A DNA stretch of 35,818 nt from Saprospiraceae bacterium (GCA_027008645.1 JALVEE010000100.1:1-35818), one strand, 5' to 3'; positions 17,507 through 27,134 are shown, counted from the first letter of the stretch. The notes: a model not told the origin generated them from the letters alone. Translations and numbers: made by a program.

Positions 17507-18007
17507 ATGTCAGCAATTGATAAAATAAATAAACAGGAAATGCTGGATGCAATAAATTCAGCAAAATTTGATGAAGATCTTTCCGTAGTGATGAAAACCA
17601 ATAAAGGAGATATCAATTTGACCCTTTTTGCGACTAAAACACCTAAAACCGTAGCTAATTTCACCGGTTTGGCTAAAGCGGGTTATTATGATGGATTAAA
17701 ATTTCACAGGGTTATCAATGATTTTATGATCCAGGGAGGATGTCCGATGGGAAATGGTATGGGTGGTCCGGGATACAAATTTGAAGACGAATTTCATCCT
17801 GATCTGAAACACGATAGTCCCGGTATTCTTTCGATGGCAAATGCAGGTCCCGGAACTAACGGTAGTCAATTTTTCATCACCCATGTTGAAACACCGTGGT
17901 TGGACGGAAGACATACCGTATTCGGAAAGGTAAAAAGCGAAAAGGACCAGGCGGTTGTTAATTCCATTCAACAGGGAGATGTGATAGAGACCATAGAGGT
18001 GCTGTAA
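17507..18007 (+). CDS. Cyclophilin-type peptidyl-prolyl cis-trans isomerase
   Basis: A 166-residue single-domain cyclophilin that isomerises X-Pro bonds. Active-site segments are [13 protein letters not shown] (arginine, phenylalanine, methionine and glutamine of the pocket), [16 protein letters not shown] and [12 protein letters not shown] (histidine). There is no signal peptide or lipobox, so it is cytoplasmic. The ATG at 17507 is chosen over a TTG at 17453, because the -7 element lies between them. Only a short, A-rich leader is left. It is a single gene. Confidence 0.95.
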   Translation: MSAIDKINKQEMLDAINSAKFDEDLSVVMKTNKGDINLTLFATKTPKTVANFTGLAKAGYYDGLKFHRVINDFMIQGGCPMGNGMGGPGYKFEDEFHPDLKHDSPGILSMANAGPGTNGSQFFITHVETPWLDGRHTVFGKVKSEKDQAVVNSIQQGDVIETIEVL

Positions 18008-18329
18008 ACCAAATTTCTACAAACATATATAAGAGAAAGGTTTTTTAAAACGCAGGTCCTGACGGAAGCGAGATTGCCACGCTATCGCTCGCAAATTCGT
18101 AGTTTTTTTAACTGTTAGTGATATTTTATGAGAACTAATAAAAGGATTATGGTATTTTTAAAACCGAAGCAAAAAGGATGCTGGTATTTTTGAAACAGGA
18201 TTCTGCGAGCGAAGCGTAGCAGTCTTGTTTCGCTTTGGGATAGCTTATTTTTGCCACGCAGCCTTTCCGATGTTTAGCGGGACAGCCTCCTGTTTCTCCG
18301 TTTTACTCCGAAACCGGAGTTGCCGCCAA

Positions 18330-18362
18330 CCCCAAGTGAAACACTTCGTTGGTTTCACGGGG
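18330..18362. repeat. Hairpin related to repeats at 1871 and 2292
   Basis: CCCC, two bases, GTGAAAC pairs with GTTTCAC, GGGG around a 9-base loop (ACTTCGTTG), and GTAAAC follows. The base changes on the two arms relative to 1871-1902 compensate each other (GTGAAAT/ATTTCAC versus GTGAAAC/GTTTCAC), so the structure appears to be kept. Confidence 0.7.
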
Positions 18363-18417
18363 TAAACGCGCAATTCCCGTTTCAAAAATAACCTGAGTTT
18401 TTATTTAACCTGCCTTT

Positions 18418-18632
18418 GCGGGTTGCTACTTCCCCCTGTCGTTTTACGTAACGCAGTGAAGTAAAACTACAAGGGGGAGCGCAGGGCTTTTGCGGGTAGG
18501 CAGAGGGGGCGGCTGTGGAGAAAAAATAAAGATTATTTTGAAATAAAAGTGGAGAAAAACATAAGGGAGAGAGCAAGGCATTCGCGGGATGGCAGAGGCC
18601 TGCCTTGTGAAATTCAGTTATGAATATTTCAC
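18418..18632 (-). repeat. Inverted relative of the 251-bp repeat
   Basis: Read on the minus strand this block shares with 1828-2078 the GTGAAATATTCATAACTG hairpin (18607-18632), the CTCCCTTATGTTTTTCTCC segment and the AGGGGGAAGTAGCAACCCGC end. The middle is rearranged. Three copies in two orientations indicate a mobile or amplifying non-coding repeat. Confidence 0.7.
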
Positions 18633-18932
18633 AGAGGGGGGGGTGCTGTGCCAAAAACCAAGAGTGTTTCATCAAAGATAAAACAATATCTTCAACATCT
18701 TTTACTTTCTTATCGGATTGCATGGTGTGCTTCTGGGTCTTAAGCGGCAGGTAGGACTTTCAAGCGCGATAGCTATTGTTTTTTAATAAAGTTAATTTGG
18801 TATTACTCAACCAGGGTTCTTTTAAAATGAAAAAATTGAATTTTTTAGATTCACCCTATTGCAGCATATAAGTTTTATATATCATCTACCAAATGATTGT
18901 TTTGTTAATTTATTAATCGACTTTGTTCAAAT

Positions 18933-21900
18933 ATGAAACTCCAAATATATTTTTTACGTGTTTTTCTTATCATCATTTTTAGCGCAATAAGTTTTCTTGA
19001 ATACTCTTATTCCATTGATAATTTTACTTATAAGTATAGTGATTTGGTAAAAGTCAATAACGCACCGGTTGTCACGCTTTTAACGCCGGTTACGGGTTCA
19101 ACCTACTTGATAGGAGAAGATATTTCCATGTCGGCAAATGCTTCTGATCCGGATGGATTTGTGGTAAAAGTGATGTTTTATGCAGGGAATACTTTTCTCG
19201 GAGAAGATGTATCAGAACCTTATGAATACAAATGGCTTAAGCCAAATGGAGGAAATTATGCCATTACAGCCAAAGCAATAGATAATGACGGTGATACCAC
19301 TACATCCAATATATCCAATATCGTAGTGATCGATGAAGGACAATCGGGTGAATGGATGCATTCCGGTTTAGGTGGCGGTGGAGCAATGTTTTCGCCTTCT
19401 ATAAATCCTTTTGACAATAAAGAAATATATATTGCTTGTGATATGAGCGGAATTTACAATTCCAAAGACGAAGGGGAAAGTTGGGATTTATTGGATTTTA
19501 GACAGATCAGGGCTAATATTGAAAGTAAAATAAATTTTACAAGTTCTCCCGATACCCTTTATTCAATAGCAAATTATCCCTGGCCTAATGAAAGAACACC
19601 TGTAAAAAGCACTGATGGTGGAAAAACATGGTCGGGATTATCAGGTGATCCGACTTCAGCGGAAACATATTATTTATTTGCCGACCCCAATAGTACCAAA
19701 AGAGTGATTTTGAGTAGCTATTCGGAATTATATTATTCTGATGACGGAGGAGCATCTTTTACGCAAATTTATACAGCCAATGATCTATATGTTGGTGGTG
19801 TATTTTGGGACGGAAATGATATTTACATCGGTTGCATCGACGGTTTATTAACTTCACATGATAATGGTAATAGTTTTAATCTTGAAAATTATGATGATGA
19901 AATGCCGGCGAATTTCGGAATATTAACGCTGACAGGTGCTAAACAAGACGGAAATGTACGTTTGTTTTGTGTTGCAAGGCTTTCCGTTGATATGTGGCCT
20001 GATATTAGTCCAACCGAATATTGGTCGAATGAAGCGGATGTTTTTAGACTCAATTATCCTGATAGCAACGGCTGGACACGTGCAAATAATGGTATAAATT
20101 CGGGTGATTTTCCATATTTTGTTGCTATGGCAGCTAATAATATCGACATAGTTTATATGGCTGGTGCAGATGAAAACGGAGCAAATCAAATCGTCTATAA
20201 ATCATCCGATGGAGGAAATTCCTGGACAAATACTTTTCTAACAACCAACAATCAAAATATAGCTACGGGTTGGATGGGAGATAATGGAGATTTGGATTGG
20301 AGCTGGGCTGAATCTATTTTAGGCATTGATGTTTGCCCGAATAATCCGGATATTGTTGTGGTGACCGATTGGGGATTTGCTCACACATCGAGAAACGGCG
20401 GAAATAGTTGGCAACAAATATATGTTCCCCAAAATGAAAGCAATCCTCCCGGAAGCCAAACACCTAAAGGATTGGATTATCACTCCAACGGATTGGAAGT
20501 AACAAGTTCCTGGTGGTTGACATGGATTGATAAAGACAGTATATTTGCCAGTTACACCGATTTCACAGGTATTAAAAGTGCGGATGGTGGTAAAAGTTGG
20601 AATAAAAACTATTCGGGCAATGATTATAATAGCACTTATCAAGTAGTTAGAAGATCCGATAACGGAAAACTATTTGCAGCGGTTTCTTCGATCCATGATT
20701 TATACCAAAGTACATATTTGGAAGACTCAAGAATTGATAGTGGAACCGGAGCCATTTTGCAATCGGACGATAATGGTTTTACTTGGTCAACACTGTATGA
20801 CTTCGGGCATCCCGTAGTGTGGATTGCATTGTCACCAAATGATCCCGACAAAATGTATGCAAGTGTTGTCCATAGCACTGATGGTGGTATATTTTATTCT
20901 TCCGATTCGGGAGCAAACTGGAGCAAACTTTCAAATCCTCCTCGTACCGAAGGGCATCCTTTCAATATTAGAATATTATCTGACAATACTTTGGTTTGTA
21001 GTTATTCGGGCAGAATAAATTCATCAGGAGATTTCACGGAAAGTTCAGGAGTGTTTTACAGTACTGACAATGGAACAACTTGGTACGATCGTTCTCATCC
21101 TGATATGTATCGCTGGACAAAAGACGTGATAATTGACCCTCATGATCCCGCTCAAAACACTTGGTATGCCTGTGTTTTTAGTCATTGGGGACATTACCCG
21201 AATGAAGTAGGAGGAGTGTTTAAAACAACTGACCGCGGTGTGAATTGGACCAGACTCAATAATCTTTACAGGGTTAATTCTTTGACCGTTCACCCCGATT
21301 TTCGCGACATTGCATATATCACAACAGAAACACAAGGATTGTGGTATTCATCGGATATGTCTCAATCAAATCCCGGTTTTATGCAATTGAATTTTCCTTT
21401 TGCTCAACCGATGCGCATATTTTTCAATCCTTATGATCACAACGAAGTGTGGGCAACAAGTTTTGGAACCGGTATGTTGAAAGGAACTACTCGTCTCGGA
21501 AGAACATTTTATGTTTCGACTACAGGAAATGACAACAATTCAGGTACAAGCGAAGCACAAGCATGGCGTACAATCACTTATGCCGCATCGGCAGCAAGTC
21601 CCGTTGCACCGGGAGATACGGTTTATATCAAAGCCGGCAATTACGGAAATGAAAATGTAGTATTTGAAAAAAGCGGAACCGGTATATCGCTTATCACTTT
21701 TGCAGGATACCAAAATACTCCCGGTGATAATCCCGACCTTGAACACCAATTTGGTGACCCGCTTGATCCGGCTATTATGCCTCTTTTGAACGGTGGGGAT
21801 AGAACTACAGGAGTTGCGATTGCATTATATTCACAAAAATTTATTAATATCAAAAATATACAAATCTCTTCTTATGAGCAGGCTATTGATGGTTGGGGCG

Positions 21901-23180
21901 CATCGAATATAACATTGGAAAATATTACTGCAACCGACTTCGGGGATGTCAGTGATTCTTATGATGGTAGTGGTATTACATTTAGTCCTGATGATGACGG
22001 GAATGGTGGTGACAATAATATTTTAAGAGATTGTTTTATTGAAAATGCCGCTGCCGAGGGTATTTCTATTGCCGGCGATTCCAATAAAATACTTAATTGT
22101 AAAATCTATTGTGATCAAAATACAGACAATGCAGCTATGGATTATTATATTGTACTGGAAGGCAACTATAATATACTTGACAGTTGTTATGCTGAACGCA
22201 TAGGTAATCTGGATCATGATGGGCATGGAATAGGTTTTAAAGGAAATTGTGAAAATAATTTGGTCAAAAACAGTACTGCTAAAAATCTTGGCGGAGGATT
22301 TTATGTCCGGCATAGAGGGTGTAAAAACAATGTATTTTCAAAATGTACAATTCAAGGTTTGTATGGATTTACCATAAGGGATGGAGCAAGTTACAATACT
22401 TTTAAAGGGTGTAAAGCGATAAATACCCTTAGTGCGGTTTTGTTTTATGATACGGGTGAAGACGAAGGAGCCCAATATGCAGGACGACATAATGTATTTG
22501 AAAATTGTATATTTCAAAATACATCTGAAAATGTAATAGATTTCTTTTATTATGAATTGGAATCTATTTGCGATAGCAATACAATCGTAAATTGTGTGAT
22601 AGATGGTGGAGATTATTTGTTCAATTGCGATAGATCGAATAATCACAACAAGTTGGTTAATTCGATTATTACCAATGTGCAGAATTATTACAGGACAGCA
22701 TATCACCAAGGTGTTTCATATCCTCTTAATATCGATATCTACTATACTGATTTTTTCAATAATGGATTTAATGCTCCAAGCGGAACTGCAATAATGACAT
22801 TTGATCCGAAATTTGTAAATATTTCAGCGCATAATTATCATTTGCAGGATATCTCGCAATGTATCGACAATGGAACAAAGACGAATGCACCCCTAATTGA
22901 TTTGGATAGTGTGCCTCGTCCGTTATTGAATACTATTGATTTAGGAGCTTACGAATTTGGAATATATTGGCTTGGCGAAGAAAGCAATATGTGGCATACA
23001 TCGGGTAATTGGTCAAATCATACTGTACCAAATTCAAATGATAGTGTCACAATACCACCGCGGGAATACTACAAATATCATCCTGAAGTCAACTCTGCTG
23101 TTGATATTAGAAAAATATTTTTATATGATAATTCAAAAATGAAGATTAAAAGTAATGTTTTGTTTAATGTAATAGATTGA
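18933..23180 (+). CDS. Large secreted BNR/beta-helix protein with novel C-terminal tail
   Basis: A 1415-residue exported protein. A signal peptide is at 1-27 (FLRVFLIIIFSAISFLEYSYS). Residues about 45-140 form an Ig-like domain (NAPVVTLLTPVTGSTY, ASDPDGFVVKVMFYAG). Residues about 150-855 hold at least eleven BNR/sortilin-like Asp-box motifs (STDGGKTWSG, SSDGGNSWTN, SADGGKSWNK, TTDRGVNWTR), forming one or two beta-propellers as in xyloglucanases, but no catalytic residues could be assigned. A right-handed beta-helix begins at 857 (TFYVSTTGNDNNSGTSEAQ) and runs to about 1340. The last 72 residues (1344-1415) start IYWLGEESNMW and contain NWSNHTVPNSNDSVTIPP. No canonical T9SS sorting domain is present. 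The end matches the C10 peptidase at 31444-35253. A glycan-directed role is possible, unproven. Confidence 0.85.
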   Translation: MKLQIYFLRVFLIIIFSAISFLEYSYSIDNFTYKYSDLVKVNNAPVVTLLTPVTGSTYLIGEDISMSANASDPDGFVVKVMFYAGNTFLGEDVSEPYEYKWLKPNGGNYAITAKAIDNDGDTTTSNISNIVVIDEGQSGEWMHSGLGGGGAMFSPSINPFDNKEIYIACDMSGIYNSKDEGESWDLLDFRQIRANIESKINFTSSPDTLYSIANYPWPNERTPVKSTDGGKTWSGLSGDPTSAETYYLFADPNSTKRVILSSYSELYYSDDGGASFTQIYTANDLYVGGVFWDGNDIYIGCIDGLLTSHDNGNSFNLENYDDEMPANFGILTLTGAKQDGNVRLFCVARLSVDMWPDISPTEYWSNEADVFRLNYPDSNGWTRANNGINSGDFPYFVAMAANNIDIVYMAGADENGANQIVYKSSDGGNSWTNTFLTTNNQNIATGWMGDNGDLDWSWAESILGIDVCPNNPDIVVVTDWGFAHTSRNGGNSWQQIYVPQNESNPPGSQTPKGLDYHSNGLEVTSSWWLTWIDKDSIFASYTDFTGIKSADGGKSWNKNYSGNDYNSTYQVVRRSDNGKLFAAVSSIHDLYQSTYLEDSRIDSGTGAILQSDDNGFTWSTLYDFGHPVVWIALSPNDPDKMYASVVHSTDGGIFYSSDSGANWSKLSNPPRTEGHPFNIRILSDNTLVCSYSGRINSSGDFTESSGVFYSTDNGTTWYDRSHPDMYRWTKDVIIDPHDPAQNTWYACVFSHWGHYPNEVGGVFKTTDRGVNWTRLNNLYRVNSLTVHPDFRDIAYITTETQGLWYSSDMSQSNPGFMQLNFPFAQPMRIFFNPYDHNEVWATSFGTGMLKGTTRLGRTFYVSTTGNDNNSGTSEAQAWRTITYAASAASPVAPGDTVYIKAGNYGNENVVFEKSGTGISLITFAGYQNTPGDNPDLEHQFGDPLDPAIMPLLNGGDRTTGVAIALYSQKFINIKNIQISSYEQAIDGWGASNITLENITATDFGDVSDSYDGSGITFSPDDDGNGGDNNILRDCFIENAAAEGISIAGDSNKILNCKIYCDQNTDNAAMDYYIVLEGNYNILDSCYAERIGNLDHDGHGIGFKGNCENNLVKNSTAKNLGGGFYVRHRGCKNNVFSKCTIQGLYGFTIRDGASYNTFKGCKAINTLSAVLFYDTGEDEGAQYAGRHNVFENCIFQNTSENVIDFFYYELESICDSNTIVNCVIDGGDYLFNCDRSNNHNKLVNSIITNVQNYYRTAYHQGVSYPLNIDIYYTDFFNNGFNAPSGTAIMTFDPKFVNISAHNYHLQDISQCIDNGTKTNAPLIDLDSVPRPLLNTIDLGAYEFGIYWLGEESNMWHTSGNWSNHTVPNSNDSVTIPPREYYKYHPEVNSAVDIRKIFLYDNSKMKIKSNVLFNVID

Positions 23181-23206
23181 AAAAGTTATTGTAAGTTTGG
23201 CAAATT

Positions 23207-23222
23207 AACCCGCATTATTCAC
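23207..23222 (+). repeat. CCCGCATTATTCAC repeat copy
   Basis: AACCCGCATTATTCAC shares its core with 28058-28086 and 31299-31327. It lies just past the stop of the BNR protein gene. The 246-base gap to parE also holds small inverted pairs, ACTTTC/GAAAGT near 23224-23240 and CCCTTC/GAAGGG near 23315-23335, which could serve as terminators for the converging genes. Confidence 0.6.
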
Positions 23223-23426
23223 GGACTTTCTTAGTGAAAGTACAAAATGGCATAAGTAAATTTGAGAGGTCAGAGACCTTCAACTCAATACGGACATCAG
23301 AGCCCATCCCAGACCCTTCCCTTAGCAGGTGAAGGGAGACATACCAGCTCTTAATCCTTAGTATTTTTTAGGCTTTTTCTTCTGCAAGCTAGTTGATTTT
23401 ACTTAAACAAAATCTCTGAATTCGAG

Positions 23427-25319
23427 TTAAGCTCCAGCTCCTACTTTGATTTTACCCTTATTCAGTTCATCTTCAAAATCATTGAGTTCAACCTTAAGAT
23501 TTCCGATAATAAAATCTTGTCTTGAAGGTGTATTTTTTCCCATATAATAGGACAATAATTCTTCCACTTCAGTTGAGCTTTGGAGATTGACAGGGCTTAA
23601 GCGAATATCGTCACCAATAAATCCTCCAAACTCATCGGGTGATATCTCCCCCAAACCTTTGAATCTGGTGATTTCAGCTTTACCTCTCAACTTTTCAATA
23701 GCTGCTTGTTTTTCCTCCTCCGAATAACAATAAAATGTTTGTTTTTTGTCCCTTACTCTAAAGAGCGGGGTCTCCAAAATAAACAGATGATTATGAGTGA
23801 CCAACTCCGGAAAAAATTGCAAGAAAAATGTCAGAAGCAATAATCTGATATGCATTCCATCAACATCGGCATCTGTAGCAATCACAACTCTATTGTACCT
23901 TAGTCCCTCCAATCCCTCTTCTATATTCAAAGCGTGTTGCAATAGATTAAATTCTTCGTTCTGATACACTATTTTCTTAGTAAGTCCAAAACAATTAAGA
24001 GGTTTTCCTCTCAAACTAAATACTGCTTCAGTCTGTACGTTTCTCGCTTTGGTGATTGATCCACTTGCGGAATCACCCTCCGTGATAAAAATTGTACTTT
24101 TGTCTTTAATCTCCGGATCGCCTTTGGTCATATTGTAATGAATTCTGCAATCGCGAAGTTTTTTATTGTGAAGATTGGCCACTTTGGCTTTTTTACGGGC
24201 TATTTTCTTTATCCCTGCAATCTCGTTACGCTCTTTTTCAGCCTGTTTTATTTTTGCTAAAATGGCTTTGGCCGTTTCATCATTTCTATGAAGAAAATTA
24301 TCCAATTCGGTAGAAATAAAATTACCGACGAATGCCCTCATACTCGGTCCATCCGGTCCTATATTATTAGACCCAAGTTTTGTTTTGGTCTGAGACTCAA
24401 ATATAGGGTCTTCTATCCTCACACTAATCGCTCCGATTACTCCCGCATGTATATCTCTGGAATCAAAATTCTTGTTATAAAAATCACGAATTGTTTTTAC
24501 AATAGCTTCTCTAAAAGCATTAAGATGCGTTCCCCCTTGAGTAGTAAATTGCCCATTTACAAAGGAGTAATAATCATCTCCATAGCTATTGGCATGCGTC
24601 AAAGCAACTTCAATATCATCACCTTTGAGATAGATGATAGGATATTTTAGATTTTTTTCATTGACTTTTTTGGATAGCAAGTCCAAAAGCCCATTTTTGG
24701 AGTACATAGTCTCTCCATTGAATTTCAATCTTAGCCCAGAATTCAAAAAAGCATAGTTCCAGAGCATATCCGCTACAAATTCTGCTCTAAAATGGAAGTT
24801 TTTGAATATTGTACTATCAGGGACAAACTCGATAATAGTCCCGTTTGGTTCATCGGATTTTACTATCTTACCATTATTGGTGATTTCCCCTTTCTTGAAT
24901 TCAGCCATTTTGCTTTTGCCGTCTCTTATGGATTTTACCATAAAATAGTCTGACAAAGCATTGACAGCTTTTGTCCCGACACCATTAAGTCCCACAGATT
25001 TCTTAAATGCCTTGGAATCGTATTTACCACCGGTATTTATCTTGGATACACAATCTACAACCTTTCCCAATGGGATACCTCTACCGTAGTCACGAACTGT
25101 GACTTTATCGTCTTTGATGTTCACTTCCACTTTCTTCCCATAGCCCATCACATACTCATCAATAGAGTTATCCAAAACCTCTTTTATCAATATATAAATT
25201 CCGTCATCAGGGGCTGATCCATCACCGAGTTTACCTATATACATTCCCGGTCTAAGCCTAATATGGTCTTTCCAATCGAGGGAAACTATATTATCTTCAT
25301 TATATGTTACATTCTCCAT
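23427..25319 (-). CDS. parE: DNA topoisomerase IV subunit B
   Basis: A 630-residue type IIA topoisomerase ATPase subunit, which with ParC decatenates daughter chromosomes. The GHKL ATPase motifs are [15 protein letters not shown] (N51 for magnesium), DYGRGIPLG and [15 protein letters not shown]. The TOPRIM domain has [10 protein letters not shown] with the catalytic glutamate and [12 protein letters not shown] with the DxDxD cluster. The ParE choice over GyrB rests on the [13 protein letters not shown] form and on the length of 630 with no insertion. parC is not adjacent: downstream is a convergent secreted-protein gene. A promoter with correct spacing lies at 25349-25379. Confidence 0.9.
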   Translation of the reverse strand: MENVTYNEDNIVSLDWKDHIRLRPGMYIGKLGDGSAPDDGIYILIKEVLDNSIDEYVMGYGKKVEVNIKDDKVTVRDYGRGIPLGKVVDCVSKINTGGKYDSKAFKKSVGLNGVGTKAVNALSDYFMVKSIRDGKSKMAEFKKGEITNNGKIVKSDEPNGTIIEFVPDSTIFKNFHFRAEFVADMLWNYAFLNSGLRLKFNGETMYSKNGLLDLLSKKVNEKNLKYPIIYLKGDDIEVALTHANSYGDDYYSFVNGQFTTQGGTHLNAFREAIVKTIRDFYNKNFDSRDIHAGVIGAISVRIEDPIFESQTKTKLGSNNIGPDGPSMRAFVGNFISTELDNFLHRNDETAKAILAKIKQAEKERNEIAGIKKIARKKAKVANLHNKKLRDCRIHYNMTKGDPEIKDKSTIFITEGDSASGSITKARNVQTEAVFSLRGKPLNCFGLTKKIVYQNEEFNLLQHALNIEEGLEGLRYNRVVIATDADVDGMHIRLLLLTFFLQFFPELVTHNHLFILETPLFRVRDKKQTFYCYSEEEKQAAIEKLRGKAEITRFKGLGEISPDEFGGFIGDDIRLSPVNLQSSTEVEELLSYYMGKNTPSRQDFIIGNLKVELNDFEDELNKGKIKVGAGA

Positions 25320-25348
25320 CTTTTCTATTCTTTTATCTATTCAAAACG

Positions 25349-25379
25349 TAAAGATACAAAAACATATTATAAAAATCAA
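25349..25379 (-). promoter_or_regulatory. parE promoter
   Basis: On the minus strand TTG (25379-25377) is followed by 20 bases and TATCTTTA (25356-25349), seven of eight matches to TAnnTTTG. The ATG lies 29 bases beyond the -7 element. Confidence 0.55.
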
Positions 25380-25395
25380 TATATCTTATAAAAGA

Positions 25396-25415
25396 GGTGC
25401 ATTTCATTTTTTCGC
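25396..25415 (+). repeat. GGTGCATTTCATTTTTTCGC repeat, intact copy
   Basis: The clearest copy of the dispersed 20-base left end (compare 8266, 14455, 27211). It directly follows parE's promoter region. Confidence 0.75.
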
Positions 25416-25440
25416 ATAAAAGGCTATTGACCAACTAAAA

Positions 25441-25459
25441 TGCGTGCCGTAGGTACGCA
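25441..25459. repeat. Small hairpin with 3-base loop
   Basis: TGCGTGCC pairs with GGTACGCA (one G-T pair) around GTA. It follows the repeat at 25396 and may be part of the same composite element. Confidence 0.5.
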
Positions 25460-25658
25460 ATGTTGCCCACATAAACAAAATTTCTTGTGATAAAGCTAAA
25501 AAATAAAATACACCTTATAAAAGCAAAGTTGATTATCATAGATTGTACCGCAAGTTGGGGATTAACATTTTTTAATTACTCAAAAAAAATCTTGTACCAT
25601 TCTAACTTTAAAATGACGCATATTTTACACTATAAAGTTACTTTGGTAATAAAAAAAT

Positions 25659-26099
25659 TTAACGCTTTTTTTTGAAATAAATGTTCCCTTCGTAATTAAG
25701 CTGAAAATTTTCTGTTCTGTAATAATGTATAAACATAAATATTGAGTCGTTTTCGGGAAAAAATTCACCGTTCCCTTCAAGTGTTTCATAATAAAACCTT
25801 GGAGTACCTCCGGGCGAAGGCAATCCTTCCCTCTTTACATTTTTATATTCATCCAAAATAATCTTACAGCCATCCAGCCTCCCCGAAAGTGGAGCATTAG
25901 GAAACCAAAACCCATATCCAAGTAGTCCTGTTGTAGTAAAACCTATAGAGTCCCGGCTGAATTGAATAGTATGTGTTGAAGTATCTGAATCGGAGAAAAA
26001 AATATATTGTCCGGATAAATCATCAATAGAGCAACTCGTCTCCGGATCACAGCTCCAAAAAAGGTTTAAAGTAATAAGTCCTAATAGTAATATTCGCAT
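25659..26099 (-). CDS. Small lipoprotein of unknown function
   Basis: A 146-residue protein with a signal peptide and lipobox near residue 17 (LITLNLFWSC, with the cysteine as the acylation site), so it is anchored to a membrane. The mature part has two further cysteines (TSCSIDD and GCKIILDE) and mixed beta-like sequence with a glycine and proline-rich loop (GLPSPGGTPRFYYE). I do not recognise the family. It is monocistronic in appearance, with two -7-like boxes upstream (26167-26188). It is near but not coupled to the two membrane proteins upstream. Confidence 0.7.
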   Translation of the reverse strand: MRILLLGLITLNLFWSCDPETSCSIDDLSGQYIFFSDSDTSTHTIQFSRDSIGFTTTGLLGYGFWFPNAPLSGRLDGCKIILDEYKNVKREGLPSPGGTPRFYYETLEGNGEFFPENDSIFMFIHYYRTENFQLNYEGNIYFKKKR

Positions 26100-26414
26100 A
26101 ACAAGTAATTATAATGATATAAGCATTTTATCAAATCAACTCAGCCCCTTATTTTTGTTCCCATTACAAAAATAACGTATCAAAGGTATAAAAAATTATC
26201 GAAAATTTAAACAATTCAAATTCTTATTCCCATTTATATCGTTTTGGTGTACCCTTTTGTCCATATTTTTCATCCTTATAATTGTCTAAATGATTTTATA
26301 CTATTCTCCTTTCTCATTGAAATATTCTTTTTTAATTATTAATGCTTTTATAATTTCGAGCTTTTTCGATTTTTCTTATGAAGAAAACTAATTAGACAGA
26401 CAATGTTCATAATT
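26100..26414. other. AT-rich intergenic region
   Basis: Contains the two promoter-like boxes at 26167-26188 for the lipoprotein gene. No repeat of the families seen elsewhere and no gene were found in the rest. Confidence 0.6.
26167..26188 (-). promoter_or_regulatory. Two perfect TAnnTTTG boxes upstream of the lipoprotein
   Basis: On the minus strand TACCTTTG (26188-26181) and TATTTTTG (26174-26167) each match the -7 consensus fully. No TTG is at the ideal distance (one is 23 bases from the first box). Leader length would be about 60 bases. Confidence 0.35.
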
Positions 26415-26837
26415 TTAATTAAATAATTTTTCCTTATAAAGGTAATTAACCGTCAATATCAATACAAAACCGAACAAACCTCCAAAGACTTGACCAATTA
26501 ATACCATTCCTATTCCGGCATCCATTCGTGCCAACCAAGTTCCGGCAGCGTTACTTCCTACTGCTTCATTCCATGAAATTATTCCTCCTAATAAAAACAA
26601 AAAAACGACCATACTCAGATAAAAAATTAATAATTTGTAAAACCAATTCTTTCTTAAGAGCAATATTGGATATTGCACTAAAACAATTGGTATAGCGGTA
26701 GCAAATCCTATTGCAATTATATCCCAAGGCATTTCATTTTTTTCACCATTCAAGAAAATAAACAAAAACACTATACATAAGAATACTAATGACCCATTAA
26801 TTATAATAAATAAACGATATTTTTCTTTTTCAATCAT
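26415..26837 (-). CDS. Four-helix membrane protein, unknown
   Basis: A 140-residue inner-membrane protein with four hydrophobic segments (FIIINGSLVFLCIVFLFIFL near 10-29, IIAIGFATAIPIVLVQYPIL near 40-59, LLIFYLSMVVFLFLLGGII near 69-87, VFGGLFGFVLILTVNYLY near 117-134). A polar loop with WNEAVGSNAAGTWLARMDAG separates the last two. It begins 9 bases after the stop of the three-helix protein upstream and is likely cotranscribed with it. No family was recognised. Confidence 0.75.
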   Translation of the reverse strand: MIEKEKYRLFIIINGSLVFLCIVFLFIFLNGEKNEMPWDIIAIGFATAIPIVLVQYPILLLRKNWFYKLLIFYLSMVVFLFLLGGIISWNEAVGSNAAGTWLARMDAGIGMVLIGQVFGGLFGFVLILTVNYLYKEKLFN

Positions 26838-26846
26838 CTCGCTTTA

Positions 26847-27134
26847 TTAAAAATTCATAGTTATAATGAAAATGATTCCAATGATAATCCAAGTTAATCC
26901 AATATAATTTAAAATCAATGTAAGTTTACTCTTTCTCTTTCTAAGCAACTCAATCAAGGCAGTTACTATAAATAAATGATAAGAGAAGGTGAATGGCAAA
27001 ATAAGTAGTCCATAACCAAATTTCCCGCCGCCAGTTAAAATATTAAGTATGGTAAATCTGATAAAGAATATATTTGAAAGCAGAATCAAAATTGCAATAT
27101 ATTTCCTAGTTCTTTCATGTTTAACTTTTCCCAT
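26847..27134 (-). CDS. Small three-helix membrane protein, unknown
   Basis: A 95-residue protein with a basic N-terminus (MGKVKHERTRKY) and three hydrophobic segments: YIAILILLSNIFFIRFTIL, LLILPFTFSYHLFIVTALI and LILNYIGLTWIIIGIIFIIT. The basic start predicts a cytoplasmic N-terminus. It forms an apparent two-gene unit with the next membrane protein. Not recognised. Confidence 0.7.
   Translation of the reverse strand: MGKVKHERTRKYIAILILLSNIFFIRFTILNILTGGGKFGYGLLILPFTFSYHLFIVTALIELLRKRKSKLTLILNYIGLTWIIIGIIFIITMNF

Larger units (their letters stand above)
18008..18932. other. Repeat-rich intergenic region before the BNR protein
   Basis: About 925 bases with no convincing complete gene. 18068-18096 (GCGAGATTGCCACGCTATCG then CTCGC) is a hairpin of a type I recall as common in bacteria. 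18330-18362 is the CCCC/GTGAAAC...GTTTCAC/GGGG hairpin. 18418-18632 is a reverse-orientation relative of the 1828/2269 repeat. A short coding-like stretch on the minus strand, 18646-18723, may be the start of a broken gene. From 18724 to 18932 no clear promoter was found. Confidence 0.7.
25320..25658. other. Intergenic region with repeat and hairpin
   Basis: Holds the parE promoter (25349-25379), one GGTGCATTTCATTTTTTCGC repeat (25396-25415) with a partly inverted partner AAATACACC (near 25508-25516), and a small hairpin (25441-25459). From 25517 to 25658 nothing is recognised; a possible frame of 62 codons there shows no coding character. Confidence 0.65.

Noticed and set aside
18382-18723. 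113-codon minus-strand frame as a complete gene
   Set aside because: Most of it is repeat DNA (18418-18632) with low-complexity protein. Only its first 26 codons look coding, so it is listed as a possible remnant.
23233-23242. AAGTACAAAA similar to the TTTGTAC half-sites
   Set aside because: A single half-site with no partner at 17 bases; expected by chance in this AT-rich sequence.
25487-25675. 62-codon plus-strand frame
   Set aside because: No promoter, AT-rich composition typical of intergenic DNA, and its end overlaps the convergent lipoprotein gene.
26726-26747. GGCATTTCATTTTTTT resembling the dispersed repeat
   Set aside because: It encodes part of a membrane protein loop (KNEMPW), lacks the TTCGC end, and is likely coincidental.
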